Notes: generated by a model not told the origin, from the letters alone. A stretch of DNA of 5,244 nt from Parcubacteria group bacterium Athens0416_74 (GCA_007375785.1 VMEY01000051.1:1-5244), one strand, 5' to 3'. Shown: positions 1-5,244, numbered from the stretch's first letter. Numbers and translations: made by a program.

Positions 1-652
1 CAATCTCGCGTCGCAATTTGAGTTGCGCGGCGAGCTCCGCCGCGATAAGCAGTTTTCGCTCTTTTATCTCACGTACCGTACCGATCATCGTCGCGAACTC
101 TTTTTCAAGCTCGGGGTTTATCAGTATCTCCGATTTGATTTTGTTGTAGGCGTGGATAATCGTAGTGTGGTCCCGATTGAGCATCCTGCCGATGCTTGGG
201 TACGACATGTCGCCATACTCCCGCAACATGTAAATAATCAGGTCGCGAACCCTTACGACTTGCTTCTTGCGCGTATGGCTGATGACGATCTGTTTCTCCT
301 GACCCAGGTATCTCGACAATGTTCCGATGATGTCACTTTCGCCCTCAATATCCGGCATTGTGATAGTGGGCCTGCGAGGCTTGGGAATATAGATCGAATC
401 ATCATCCACTACGAGCTTGGGCACATGCTCAACCTGCGGTGTTTTGGCCGCCTCCATAACGGCATCTATATCGGAGCCGGGCAACTTTAGCAAACGCTGC
501 AACTCTTCCTTGGTCCGACCGATAATACCGCCAAGCGTTCTGATGTTGTTCGCCAGGAGCTTATTAACGACCTTCTTATCCAGCTTCGTGCTTTCAACTC
601 TCGTCTTTATGTAACGTCCGGAGTCCGGAGTGTTCTGCGTCTGATCCATCAT
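1..652 (-). CDS. HhH (RpoA-CTD-like) plus DnaA domain IV DNA-binding protein, partial at C-terminus
   Basis: Open from 652 to the window edge: 217 codons are visible and the C-terminus is missing. Seen: residues about 22-70 (TKLDKKVVNKLLANNIRTLG onward) align by eye with the helix-hairpin-helix of the RNA polymerase alpha C-terminal domain. A linker rich in Asp and Pro follows at about 72-105. Residues about 125-190 are a DnaA domain IV, with GDMSYPSIGRMLNRDHTTII carrying the RDHTT signature at 160-164. This lacks one of the residues found in the usual GGRDHTT. The visible end, about 192-217, is basic and helical. There is no AAA+ domain, so it is not DnaA itself. The start is ATG at 652, which overlaps the stop of the ATPase gene as ATGA; a second in-frame ATG follows at once. 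No separate ribosome binding site is obvious, which suggests translational coupling. Known: domain IV binds double-stranded DnaA boxes. Inferred: this is the sequence-specific DNA-binding arm of the operon, or its regulator. It could also be a diverged sigma-like or replication regulator. Confidence 0.85.
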   Translation of the reverse strand, partial: MMDQTQNTPDSGRYIKTRVESTKLDKKVVNKLLANNIRTLGGIIGRTKEELQRLLKLPGSDIDAVMEAAKTPQVEHVPKLVVDDDSIYIPKPRRPTITMPDIEGESDIIGTLSRYLGQEKQIVISHTRKKQVVRVRDLIIYMLREYGDMSYPSIGRMLNRDHTTIIHAYNKIKSEILINPELEKEFATMIGTVREIKERKLLIAAELAAQLKLRREI

Positions 653-2739
653 TCATTTGGGGTTTGGTAGGAAGCGTCAAATAGGAATGTGTCGAGATCT
701 TCGTTGGCGCTCTGATGGACCCGTCTGACAACTTCGGAAATCTTTTGGTCGACGGAATCCGCACTGAAGCTTTGATAGTCTTTGCGTTCGAGTTCGTGCA
801 CGGCTTCTTTCACGAATATATCGACATAGCGCTCGAAAAGGAAGTTGCGCCACTGTACGGACGCCGATGTAAACTTATCCAAGATTTTGGACGCCATGGG
901 ACTGGATGTGTTGATCCAAAAAATATTTGCCGCAACGTCCTGCGGGCGCTGATACACGACAGGGTCTCTTTCGCTGAGAATCAGCATGCCTCCCGGCGCT
1001 ATATTCAGGGGGTCGGGATTATGACCGGAAAGCAACACCTGCGGGAATGACCTTCCTCCTTTGTTGTCTCGTTCCGGCACGACCGTCACTTTCATCGTTG
1101 CGATTAACTTACCGGCTTTTGCGGTAATTGTTGCGATCGCGCCGACTTCATCGCCTATAGCGTTTAGGTTGATGAACGCCACCTCCTGTCCGTCGTCCGT
1201 CGCTTTCAGATAATCCGACTTGATCGGCATCTGCGTTTCATCCAGAGACACTTTGTCCGAATCGCAGGAGAAAAATACTGTCGCCCCGATTGGCAGTGCT
1301 TGGGGAACACTGGCCTTCAGAGTGATGCGGGCGGGAGACTTTATCTGTATCTCCGCTTCGGGGAATCGGAAGTCGAAGCCGTTAAGTGGAGCAGAGACGC
1401 TATCGACTGGATGTGGAGGGGTATCCTTACCTCCGCGCCCATTATTGCCGGCCCCAAAGAGGTCCGACATGATTTTACTCATGTGCTTGTTCTTCCACTC
1501 GTTCAACACGTCATTGAATTTGGATGTGATTTCTTTTTGGTTTTCTTTCTGCTTTTCGCGCTCCACGGCACCGATCTCGTTCGCCAATTTGTCCACCTCT
1601 GCGCCGATCCACTCGATGAGAGCACGGGTCGTGTCATTCACCACGAGCTTGGAACGGTCATTAGAGACACAGTCATTGTCATGATCTTCCAGAATTGAGG
1701 CATCACCCTCGGTAGCAGGACCAAACTCTCCGTAGATGAATGCCGCATAAGGGAATCCCGTCACACCCATCTCAGACAGCTGGTATGTTCCTATAACGCC
1801 GATTTCTCCCAATATGTCGATTCGATTCAGCTCTCCTAGCTTGCTTCCTCGCGCAAGCGCTTCAGCCGATGTTCGCAGTATCAACTTCCCGGACGGGTAT
1901 TTCTTATTCGCCATTTCCACCGTGACGGTCTCTTCGCCGGATCGCGTTGAAAGTGTCGCGGGTATTGTCACTACTCGCGGTTCTTCGAACCCTGCCAGCG
2001 GATCGAGGACGTCAGGCTTCAATAATGCGTTCCACGATTCGCCGTTGTGGATGACTGAAACATTTGCTCGTTGCAGGATTCGCCTCGATTGCGGGTGGTT
2101 CTTGAATCTTTCTATCTCCCTGTGGAGCTTGAATTTGCCCTTTACGCCTTCGGGTGCGATACCCTGGATTACCGTAAAACCCGTCTCGCCCGCGATAACC
2201 CGCTCCTTCGCTTCCTTAGTGATAGGCAATGACGCGATCTCAGCGAAGGCGAGTGCTTCTTTAGGCGACATCGTTTTGTCCTGGTATCCAGTAGCGAATC
2301 CGTACTTTCGATTCTCGCTGAAGCCGAAAACGTTCAGGACGCCGTTCTTGTATGTTATGAAACGAGACTCTTTAAACATTTGGCGCATGTAAAACTTCCC
2401 GCCGTTGCCGTGTCCTCCGTATGTCTTTATGTTCTTGCCTCGCTTTGACGCATTCGGATCACCCCAGCGCTTGAAGGCCTTCTCGATGTCGACACTGCTC
2501 ATGCCGACAAAATCTATACATTCCACGGTTGGGTGAGTCACTCCGGCATCCGTGAACCGAAAGACGACGTACTGATCTTCTTGTCGAATCCCGCTTGTTC
2601 GATATGCGTCTACGGAGTTCTTCAACCACTCCGCCATGCCTTTTGCATGATCGAACTTAAACTCGTTGCCGATGATGTCCAAGAGGTGATCATCAATGAC
2701 GTTGGGTACTTCTTGAATCGTTATCAGCTTCTTCGTCAT
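649..2739 (-). CDS. GHKL-fold (Hsp90/MutL/MORC-like) ATPase with Ig-like region
   Basis: 696 residues. Seen: the Bergerat-fold ATP site is complete. The N box is EWLKNSVDAY (E37, N41, D44), G1 is DFVGMS (D76, G79) and G2 is the glycine-rich YGGHGNGGKF (107-116). A second alpha/beta segment (about 180-340) is likely the S5-like transducer domain. It is followed by a conserved-looking SNDRSKLVVND stretch (359-369), a charged coiled coil (about 383-425) and a Gly/Pro linker (430-450). Residues about 455-555 alternate beta-strands and end in GAIATITAKAGKLIATMKVT, much like bacterial Ig-like domains. The C-terminal 100 residues are helical (NTSSPM at 610-615). No His phospho-acceptor or response-regulator domain is visible, so a histidine kinase is unlikely. 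Known: GHKL ATPases of this type act as ATP-gated dimeric clamps, and prokaryotic MORC-like members occur near restriction systems. Inferred: it is the motor or switch of this operon. The start at 2739 has a good AAGGGA ribosome site and lies 2 nt after the preceding stop. Confidence 0.9.
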   Translation of the reverse strand: MTKKLITIQEVPNVIDDHLLDIIGNEFKFDHAKGMAEWLKNSVDAYRTSGIRQEDQYVVFRFTDAGVTHPTVECIDFVGMSSVDIEKAFKRWGDPNASKRGKNIKTYGGHGNGGKFYMRQMFKESRFITYKNGVLNVFGFSENRKYGFATGYQDKTMSPKEALAFAEIASLPITKEAKERVIAGETGFTVIQGIAPEGVKGKFKLHREIERFKNHPQSRRILQRANVSVIHNGESWNALLKPDVLDPLAGFEEPRVVTIPATLSTRSGEETVTVEMANKKYPSGKLILRTSAEALARGSKLGELNRIDILGEIGVIGTYQLSEMGVTGFPYAAFIYGEFGPATEGDASILEDHDNDCVSNDRSKLVVNDTTRALIEWIGAEVDKLANEIGAVEREKQKENQKEITSKFNDVLNEWKNKHMSKIMSDLFGAGNNGRGGKDTPPHPVDSVSAPLNGFDFRFPEAEIQIKSPARITLKASVPQALPIGATVFFSCDSDKVSLDETQMPIKSDYLKATDDGQEVAFINLNAIGDEVGAIATITAKAGKLIATMKVTVVPERDNKGGRSFPQVLLSGHNPDPLNIAPGGMLILSERDPVVYQRPQDVAANIFWINTSSPMASKILDKFTSASVQWRNFLFERYVDIFVKEAVHELERKDYQSFSADSVDQKISEVVRRVHQSANEDLDTFLFDASYQTPNE

Positions 2740-2741
2740 AT

Positions 2742-3356
2742 TCAGTTTCCCTTGATGAAATAATCTATTACGGACTGATGTTTGTTTACGAGAAAATTGT
2801 GGTAGTCACGCAAAGCATTCAATACGGGGTCGCTGGTATGCGCTTCCAGCTCTGCTATCACCGCTTTCATGGTCTCCAGACGGCCGATAAAGGCATTGCG
2901 CTGCGTCCTGACCGTGACGCCGAGGTAGTTGTATAGATCATTATCCGAAAGGTTGTCGCGCTCTCCCTGTAGAAACAGAGCGAAGCCCTCCAGAGATTTT
3001 GCACGAGCAACCTCGGTCTCAGCTGTGCGAGAAAGTCGATCATTGCTGCTTGGTGTCGCATTCTCACCACGTTGAAGCGACTTGGCGTAATCGATACCGC
3101 GTTCCGTGAGGGAAAATATTTTATTCACCGCGTTCAAATACCCCTTCTTCTTGAAATCGTAGAGCGGCTTGTGTATCAGATCTCCCGAGTCGGGATGTTC
3201 CGGATAGCCTTTCAAATGGAAATCATGCGGAAATTTTTTAAACAATCCGACAACGATGTCTTCGTACCTGACCTTCGCCTGTTCGCCGTTGCTATGCTCG
3301 TATAGAAAGAGGAGTATCTTGTCGCCTCGACCGAGCTGATCGCGAGTGTTTTTCAT
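2742..3356 (-). CDS. winged-helix-like protein with C-terminal helical domain
   Basis: 204 residues, soluble. Seen: residues about 10-95 have a winged-helix pattern. A first helix (KILLFLYEHS, 13-22) is followed by a second (YEDIVVGLFKKFP, 31-43), an aromatic loop FHLKGYPEHPDSG, a third helix (KPLYDFKKKGYL, 63-74) and a hairpin running into FSLTERGIDYAKSL (81-94). The C-terminal half (about 110-203) is predicted helical with regular hydrophobic spacing. I do not recognise a named family with certainty. It is the second gene of the operon: the start codon lies 3 nt after the previous stop and the stop 2 nt before the ATPase start. Its own ATG has no clear Shine-Dalgarno, so translation is probably coupled. 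Inferred role: a DNA- or RNA-binding adaptor for the ATPase, or the operon repressor. No enzyme motif is visible. It is clearly coding, because it abuts both neighbours and has a coherent fold pattern, but the function is open. Confidence 0.8.
   Translation of the reverse strand: MKNTRDQLGRGDKILLFLYEHSNGEQAKVRYEDIVVGLFKKFPHDFHLKGYPEHPDSGDLIHKPLYDFKKKGYLNAVNKIFSLTERGIDYAKSLQRGENATPSSNDRLSRTAETEVARAKSLEGFALFLQGERDNLSDNDLYNYLGVTVRTQRNAFIGRLETMKAVIAELEAHTSDPVLNALRDYHNFLVNKHQSVIDYFIKGN
2748..2753 (-). promoter_or_regulatory. ribosome binding site of the GHKL ATPase gene
   Basis: On the minus strand AAGGGA lies 8 nt before the ATG at 2739, inside the last codons of the winged-helix gene. It is the only convincing Shine-Dalgarno in the four-gene operon and supports the chosen ATPase start. 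It also hints that the ATPase is translated more independently than its neighbours. Confidence 0.65.
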
Positions 3357-3359
3357 ATA

Positions 3360-3590
3360 TTAAAGTCTAAATTGCTCGTGCCTTCTTGTAATCAAGAACT
3401 TCGCCTTCGCGTCTTTTACCTTACGCTCGATTTCCGAAAAGATCTTCTCTATATCCTTTTCATCGAAGTCGTAGAGTTGACGATTGGAGCAATTCGACAG
3501 AACCTTGAGGCGGTGCAGTACCGCGTTCGTTCGCAGAGTAGCAAGTCGCTTGAAACGCTCTTTTTTGTTGTCCGCAGTGGGTTTTACCAT
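3360..3590 (-). CDS. small basic helical protein, first gene of the operon
   Basis: 76 residues, rich in Lys and Arg. Seen: two or three amphipathic helices, ERFKRLATLRTNAVLHRLKV (11-30), then a conserved-looking turn LSNCSNRQLYDF (31-42), then a helix DEKDIEKIFSEIERKVKDAK (43-62). The pattern of an Arg-rich helix, then SNR, then Y-x-[FY], then an acidic-start helix is one I recall from short hypothetical proteins beside restriction-like and other accessory operons. That is memory, not a search result. It has no membrane segment, signal peptide or catalytic motif. The ATG at 3590 lacks a good Shine-Dalgarno. An upstream ATG at 3600 is out of frame, so 3590 is the best start. It could be a nucleic-acid-binding accessory subunit or a small autoregulator. 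An antitoxin role was considered but nothing specific supports it. Confidence 0.75.
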   Translation of the reverse strand: MVKPTADNKKERFKRLATLRTNAVLHRLKVLSNCSNRQLYDFDEKDIEKIFSEIERKVKDAKAKFLITRRHEQFRL

Positions 3591-3620
3591 ATCTACGCAT
3601 CGAATAACTAATATATGTTA

Positions 3621-3649
3621 TGTATATTACACCGGTTGCAAAAATGCAA
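3621..3649 (-). promoter_or_regulatory. candidate promoter of the four-gene operon
   Basis: On the minus strand TTGCAT (3649-3644) and TATACA (3626-3621) are separated by exactly 17 nt. They match the sigma-70 -35 and -10 consensus at 3/6 and 4/6 positions. Transcription would start near 3614, giving a leader of about 24 nt before the ATG at 3590. The whole stretch is AT-rich compared with its flanks. An alternative pair, TTGCAA (3641-3636) with TAACAT (3620-3615), has a 15-nt spacer and is less likely. Confidence 0.4.
3636..3649. repeat. perfect 5-4-5 inverted repeat over the operon promoter
   Basis: The sequence ttgca-aaaa-tgcaa is a perfect inverted repeat with 5-bp arms and a 4-bp A/T spacer. 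It covers the proposed -35 element of the operon, which is where a dimeric repressor would sit. The short arms and lack of a second copy in the window make chance a real alternative. The winged-helix protein or the DnaA-domain-IV protein would be the obvious binders if it is an operator. Confidence 0.35.
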
Positions 3650-3654
3650 GCATA

Positions 3655-3674
3655 GGTAAATGGGGACAGGCACC
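3655..3674. repeat. possible remnant of a Y1/RAYT-type transposon-associated repeat
   Basis: The stretch ggtaaatggggacaggcacc (reverse complement GGTGCCTGTCCCCATTTACC) resembles, from memory, a dispersed sequence of the form GGTGyCTGTCCCCATTT. That sequence recurs in many unrelated bacterial genomes near REP-associated tyrosine transposases of the IS200/IS605 superfamily. No transposase or second copy is visible in this window. It lies in the short gap between the operon promoter and the DUF5652-like gene, so it may mark an insertion boundary. The identification rests on recall of the motif, not on a search. Confidence 0.35.
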
Positions 3675-3714
3675 ATTATCCTCGTCTCATCACTGAAAGA
3701 TACCGAACATCTTT

Positions 3715-3744
3715 TTATCAAACCACCTCCCACGGGTGTATACT
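3715..3744 (+). promoter_or_regulatory. candidate promoter of the DUF5652-like gene
   Basis: TATACT (3739-3744) matches the -10 consensus at 5/6 positions. TTATCA (3715-3720), 18 nt upstream, matches the -35 at 4/6. A start about 7 nt downstream (around 3751) would fall almost on the ATG at 3753, which would make the transcript leaderless or nearly so. This agrees with the absence of a Shine-Dalgarno before that ATG. Confidence 0.4.
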
Positions 3745-3752
3745 TCTTATAT

Positions 3753-4022
3753 ATGAATTACATGAATGGGTACGGTCCTATGGGTGACTGGGGCGCGGGC
3801 TTTGGCTTGCCGCTCGTCATGTCAGCCTTTTTATTGGTGGCAGTATGGAGCCTCTTGTGGAAGGGTCTCGCACTCTGGCGCTCAGCAAAGCGCGGCGATA
3901 TGTGGTGGTTCATCGCATTCCTTCTTATCAATACACTCGGTATCCTCGAGATTATTTACCTCTTCGTGGTGACCGGTGCCAAGCTCTCCGACTTTACCAA
4001 GCGGACGACGCACGGAGCGTAA
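3753..4022 (+). CDS. small two-helix membrane protein, DUF5652-like
   Basis: 89 residues. Seen: a short Gly/Met-rich N-terminus, then a first membrane helix (about 18-42) ending in WSLLWKGLALW (32-42). A short basic cytoplasm-facing loop follows (RSAKRGD, 43-49), then a second membrane helix (about 51-73) with INTLGILEIIYLF (59-71), and a basic tail. The paired WSLxWKGxALW and NTLGILEIxYLF motifs are what I associate with DUF5652, a family of unknown function known mostly from Parcubacteria and related phyla. The reading frame is open back to an ATG at 3660, but that extension is not membrane-like and runs through the repeat at 3655-3674. ATG 3753 gives the normal family length, so I prefer it; ATG 3762 is also possible. 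It is a single-gene unit ending at the shared terminator. No role can be assigned beyond a membrane protein. Confidence 0.85.
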   Translation: MNYMNGYGPMGDWGAGFGLPLVMSAFLLVAVWSLLWKGLALWRSAKRGDMWWFIAFLLINTLGILEIIYLFVVTGAKLSDFTKRTTHGA

Positions 4023-4032
4023 AACACTCCTC

Positions 4033-4066
4033 AATGAAAACGACCCCTCTCGGGGTCGTTTTCATT
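4033..4066. terminator. bidirectional intrinsic terminator between convergent genes
   Basis: A perfect 15-bp stem (4033-4047 with 4052-4066) closes a TCTC loop. The GC-rich top, CGACCCC/GGGGTCG, sits on an AAAA/TTTT base, so the RNA of either strand ends in a U-rich stem; on the plus strand further T residues follow (4065-4068). It lies 11 nt after the stop of the rightward DUF5652-like gene. Read leftward, the aminotransferase stop (4064-4062) is inside the stem. It probably ends both transcripts. Confidence 0.9.
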
Positions 4067-4898
4067 TTGCGTGTGCGTATTCGTGAAATGCCTCGATGAG
4101 TTTCTTCGTGTGGGGACCGACGCGTCCGTCGCCGATAACCCGCTCCCCCACTTTCACTACCGGCACAATATCTTTGAAGCTCGATGTGAGGAACGCCTCG
4201 TCGGCAGCGTACATCTCTTCTACCGACACGTCTCGCTCTTCCACCGGCATGAGCGCGCGGGCTAATTCGAGCGTCACTTTACGCGTGATGCCGTAGAGGA
4301 TGTTGTCTTTGGCGGTGATGAGTACGCCATCTTTCACTGTGAAGAAGTTGCTCGTGGCACATTCGAGGACCTGCCCGTGCGCTGTGTAGAGTATTTCGAT
4401 AGCGCCTGCGCGCACGCGCTCGTCTTGGAGCATGACTGCCTGAATATAATTTGTCGTCTTCGATTCGGGAAACTGTCGCTGAAAATCAAACACGGTGACG
4501 CTCGTGCCACTCTCATACACCTCCCTCGGAAGTGGTGCGAGCTCCTCGACGAGCACATAGAGCGTGGGACTCTTTGGATCATGGCGAAGCCCGTCTATCG
4601 CCTCACCACCCGTGAGCACAATGCGTATGACTGCCTCTTTCCCGTCTGGAATGTTGGACTCTATGAGGCGCGTTAGAATCTCCGCCATCTCCGCGTCACT
4701 CACCGGTATCTCGATATGCAGGCTCGTCGCAGAGCGCCGGAAGCGCTCCATGTGATCGGGCATACGAAACGGGGTGCGGCCAAAGGTCGTGAGCGCCTCA
4801 TAGATGCCAAATCCTCGAAGTAGCCCCAGGTCGTACACCCCGATTTTCGCTTCCGAGACGGGAAGAAAAGCACCGTTGAGATAACACTGCGGCGCCAT
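4062..4898 (-). CDS. class IV PLP-dependent aminotransferase (branched-chain / D-amino-acid aminotransferase-like)
   Basis: 278 residues, the full normal length of fold-type IV enzymes. Known reaction: PLP-dependent transfer of an amino group between an amino acid and a 2-oxo acid in the cytoplasm. Seen: the N-terminal entry CYLNGAFLPVSEAKIGVYDL runs into GFGIYEAL (29-36), and the HMERFRRSA helix is at 49-57. The Schiff-base lysine is K147 in ESKTTNYIQAV. The glutamate that contacts the pyridine nitrogen is E179 in GQVLECATSNFF, LYGITRK (201-207) is the phosphate-binding turn, and LTSSFKDIVPV (237-247) completes the site. Nothing essential is missing. Substrate cannot be decided by eye: branched-chain aminotransferase, D-amino acid aminotransferase and aminodeoxychorismate lyase share this fold, and the first two fit best. 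It follows the membrane-protein gene by 1 nt, so the two are co-transcribed. The start is supported by AAGGTG at 4911-4906. It has no neighbouring branched-chain biosynthesis genes here, as expected for a genome with few biosynthetic pathways. Confidence 0.93.
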   Translation of the reverse strand: MAPQCYLNGAFLPVSEAKIGVYDLGLLRGFGIYEALTTFGRTPFRMPDHMERFRRSATSLHIEIPVSDAEMAEILTRLIESNIPDGKEAVIRIVLTGGEAIDGLRHDPKSPTLYVLVEELAPLPREVYESGTSVTVFDFQRQFPESKTTNYIQAVMLQDERVRAGAIEILYTAHGQVLECATSNFFTVKDGVLITAKDNILYGITRKVTLELARALMPVEERDVSVEEMYAADEAFLTSSFKDIVPVVKVGERVIGDGRVGPHTKKLIEAFHEYAHAK

Positions 4899-4899
4899 G

Positions 4900-5244
4900 C
4901 TACAGCACCTTATTGATGAGCCAGCCGAGAACCGAGAGCACGATAGCGCCGAGAAGCGCCGCGAGGAATCCGTCTACTGAAAAGCCCGGGACCACAAACT
5001 CCATCGCCCAGAAAAGCAGCGCGTTGAGTACAAAGGCGAAAAGACCAAAGGTAATGAGCGTGATGGGCAGCGTGAGGACAGAAAGTACGGGGCGAATCAC
5101 CATAGTAATCACGGACCACACGAGCGCGACGAGCAGTATCGTGAGCCACCCACCGCTCACCTCAATACCGGGCACGATGTTGACCGTGAGCACGACGGCA
5201 GCGACGGTCCCAAGAAAGCGAAAGACTGTTTCTGGCTGGGTTGA
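4900..5244 (-). CDS. PF04020-type (YvlD / 'phage holin family IV') membrane protein, N-terminus cut by window edge
   Basis: 114 residues are visible. Seen: four hydrophobic segments, at about 7-24, 33-50, 62-87 and 92-113. The family-like core is RPVLSVLTLPITLITFGLF (51-69), and two similar blocks, NIVPGIEVSGGW (22-33) and FVVPGFSVDGFL (83-94), reflect the internal duplication common in this family. A GTG at 5193 could be read as a start and would give 97 residues. However, the frame stays open to the window edge, and the 17 codons upstream of it (ending RFLGTVAAVV) look like the normal first membrane helix. The true start is therefore probably just beyond 5244. Despite the 'holin' label these are chromosomal membrane proteins of unknown role, and nothing here suggests a prophage. 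It is upstream of and co-transcribed with the aminotransferase gene, 1 nt apart. Confidence 0.88.
   Translation of the reverse strand, partial: STQPETVFRFLGTVAAVVLTVNIVPGIEVSGGWLTILLVALVWSVITMVIRPVLSVLTLPITLITFGLFAFVLNALLFWAMEFVVPGFSVDGFLAALLGAIVLSVLGWLINKVL
4906..4911 (-). promoter_or_regulatory. ribosome binding site of the aminotransferase gene
   Basis: On the minus strand AAGGTG lies 7 nt before the ATG at 4898, inside the last codons of the upstream membrane-protein gene. It supports the M-A-P-Q start and suggests translation coupled to the preceding gene. Confidence 0.6.

Noticed and set aside
23..490. Long plus-strand open frames across 23-3305, such as 23-490, 715-1050, 1220-1684 and 1814-2392
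   Set aside because: They lie opposite strongly supported minus-strand genes, have no family-like features and no ribosome sites, so they are antisense shadows.
649..2739. Two-component histidine kinase
   Set aside because: The ATP-binding fold is shared, but there is no H-box phospho-acceptor, sensor or response regulator. The motif spacing and the following domains fit the Hsp90/MutL/MORC side of the superfamily.
3121..3129. DnaA-box-like sites: TTATTCACC at 3121-3129 and CGTGGATAA at 151-159
   Set aside because: Each matches 8 of 9 positions of the consensus and lies inside a coding region. A few such near-matches are expected by chance in 5 kb, and they do not cluster.
3660..3752. N-terminal extension of the DUF5652-like gene from an ATG at 3660, giving 120 residues
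   Set aside because: The extension does not look like the family, runs through the transposon-associated repeat and the candidate promoter, and makes the protein longer than usual. ATG 3753 fits better.
5193..5244. GTG at 5193 as the true start of the PF04020-type gene
   Set aside because: The frame is open to the window edge and the 17 upstream codons encode what looks like the first membrane helix, so the gene probably starts outside the window.
4900..5244. Prophage lysis gene, suggested by the 'phage holin family' name
   Set aside because: PF04020 proteins are widespread chromosomal membrane proteins, and no other phage gene is nearby.

Overview
The window most likely comes from a member of the Candidate Phyla Radiation (Patescibacteria, Parcubacteria-like). 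The clearest pointer is a small two-helix membrane protein of the DUF5652 type at 3753-4022, a family I know mainly from those genomes. Short genes, tight packing and few Shine-Dalgarno sequences fit as well. TGA is used as an ordinary stop, so this is not one of the lineages that read UGA as glycine. No RNA gene, CRISPR array or intact insertion sequence is visible.

Region 1 (1-3590, all on the minus strand) is a compact operon of four genes, read from right to left. They encode a 76-residue helical protein, a 204-residue winged-helix protein, a 696-residue GHKL-type (Hsp90/MutL/MORC-like) ATPase with a C-terminal Ig-like region, and a protein cut by the window edge. The last pairs an RNA-polymerase-alpha-CTD-like helix-hairpin-helix with a DnaA domain IV DNA-binding domain. 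Gaps are 3 and 2 nt, and the last two genes overlap by 4 nt (ATGA). The third and fourth proteins are separate chains that are probably made in a coupled way. The combination looks like an accessory, possibly defence-related, ATP-driven DNA transaction system. I do not recognise it as any named system, and it may continue beyond base 1.

Region 2 (3591-3752) is a 162-bp divergent intergenic stretch. It holds a candidate promoter for the operon, a perfect 5-4-5 inverted repeat on that promoter, a sequence resembling recurrent repeats associated with Y1/RAYT transposases, and a candidate promoter for the rightward gene.

Region 3 (3753-5244) looks like ordinary chromosome. The rightward DUF5652-like gene converges on a leftward pair, a PF04020-type (YvlD/'phage holin family IV') membrane protein cut by the right edge and a class IV PLP-dependent aminotransferase. 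The two sides share a strong hairpin terminator, which includes the aminotransferase stop codon.
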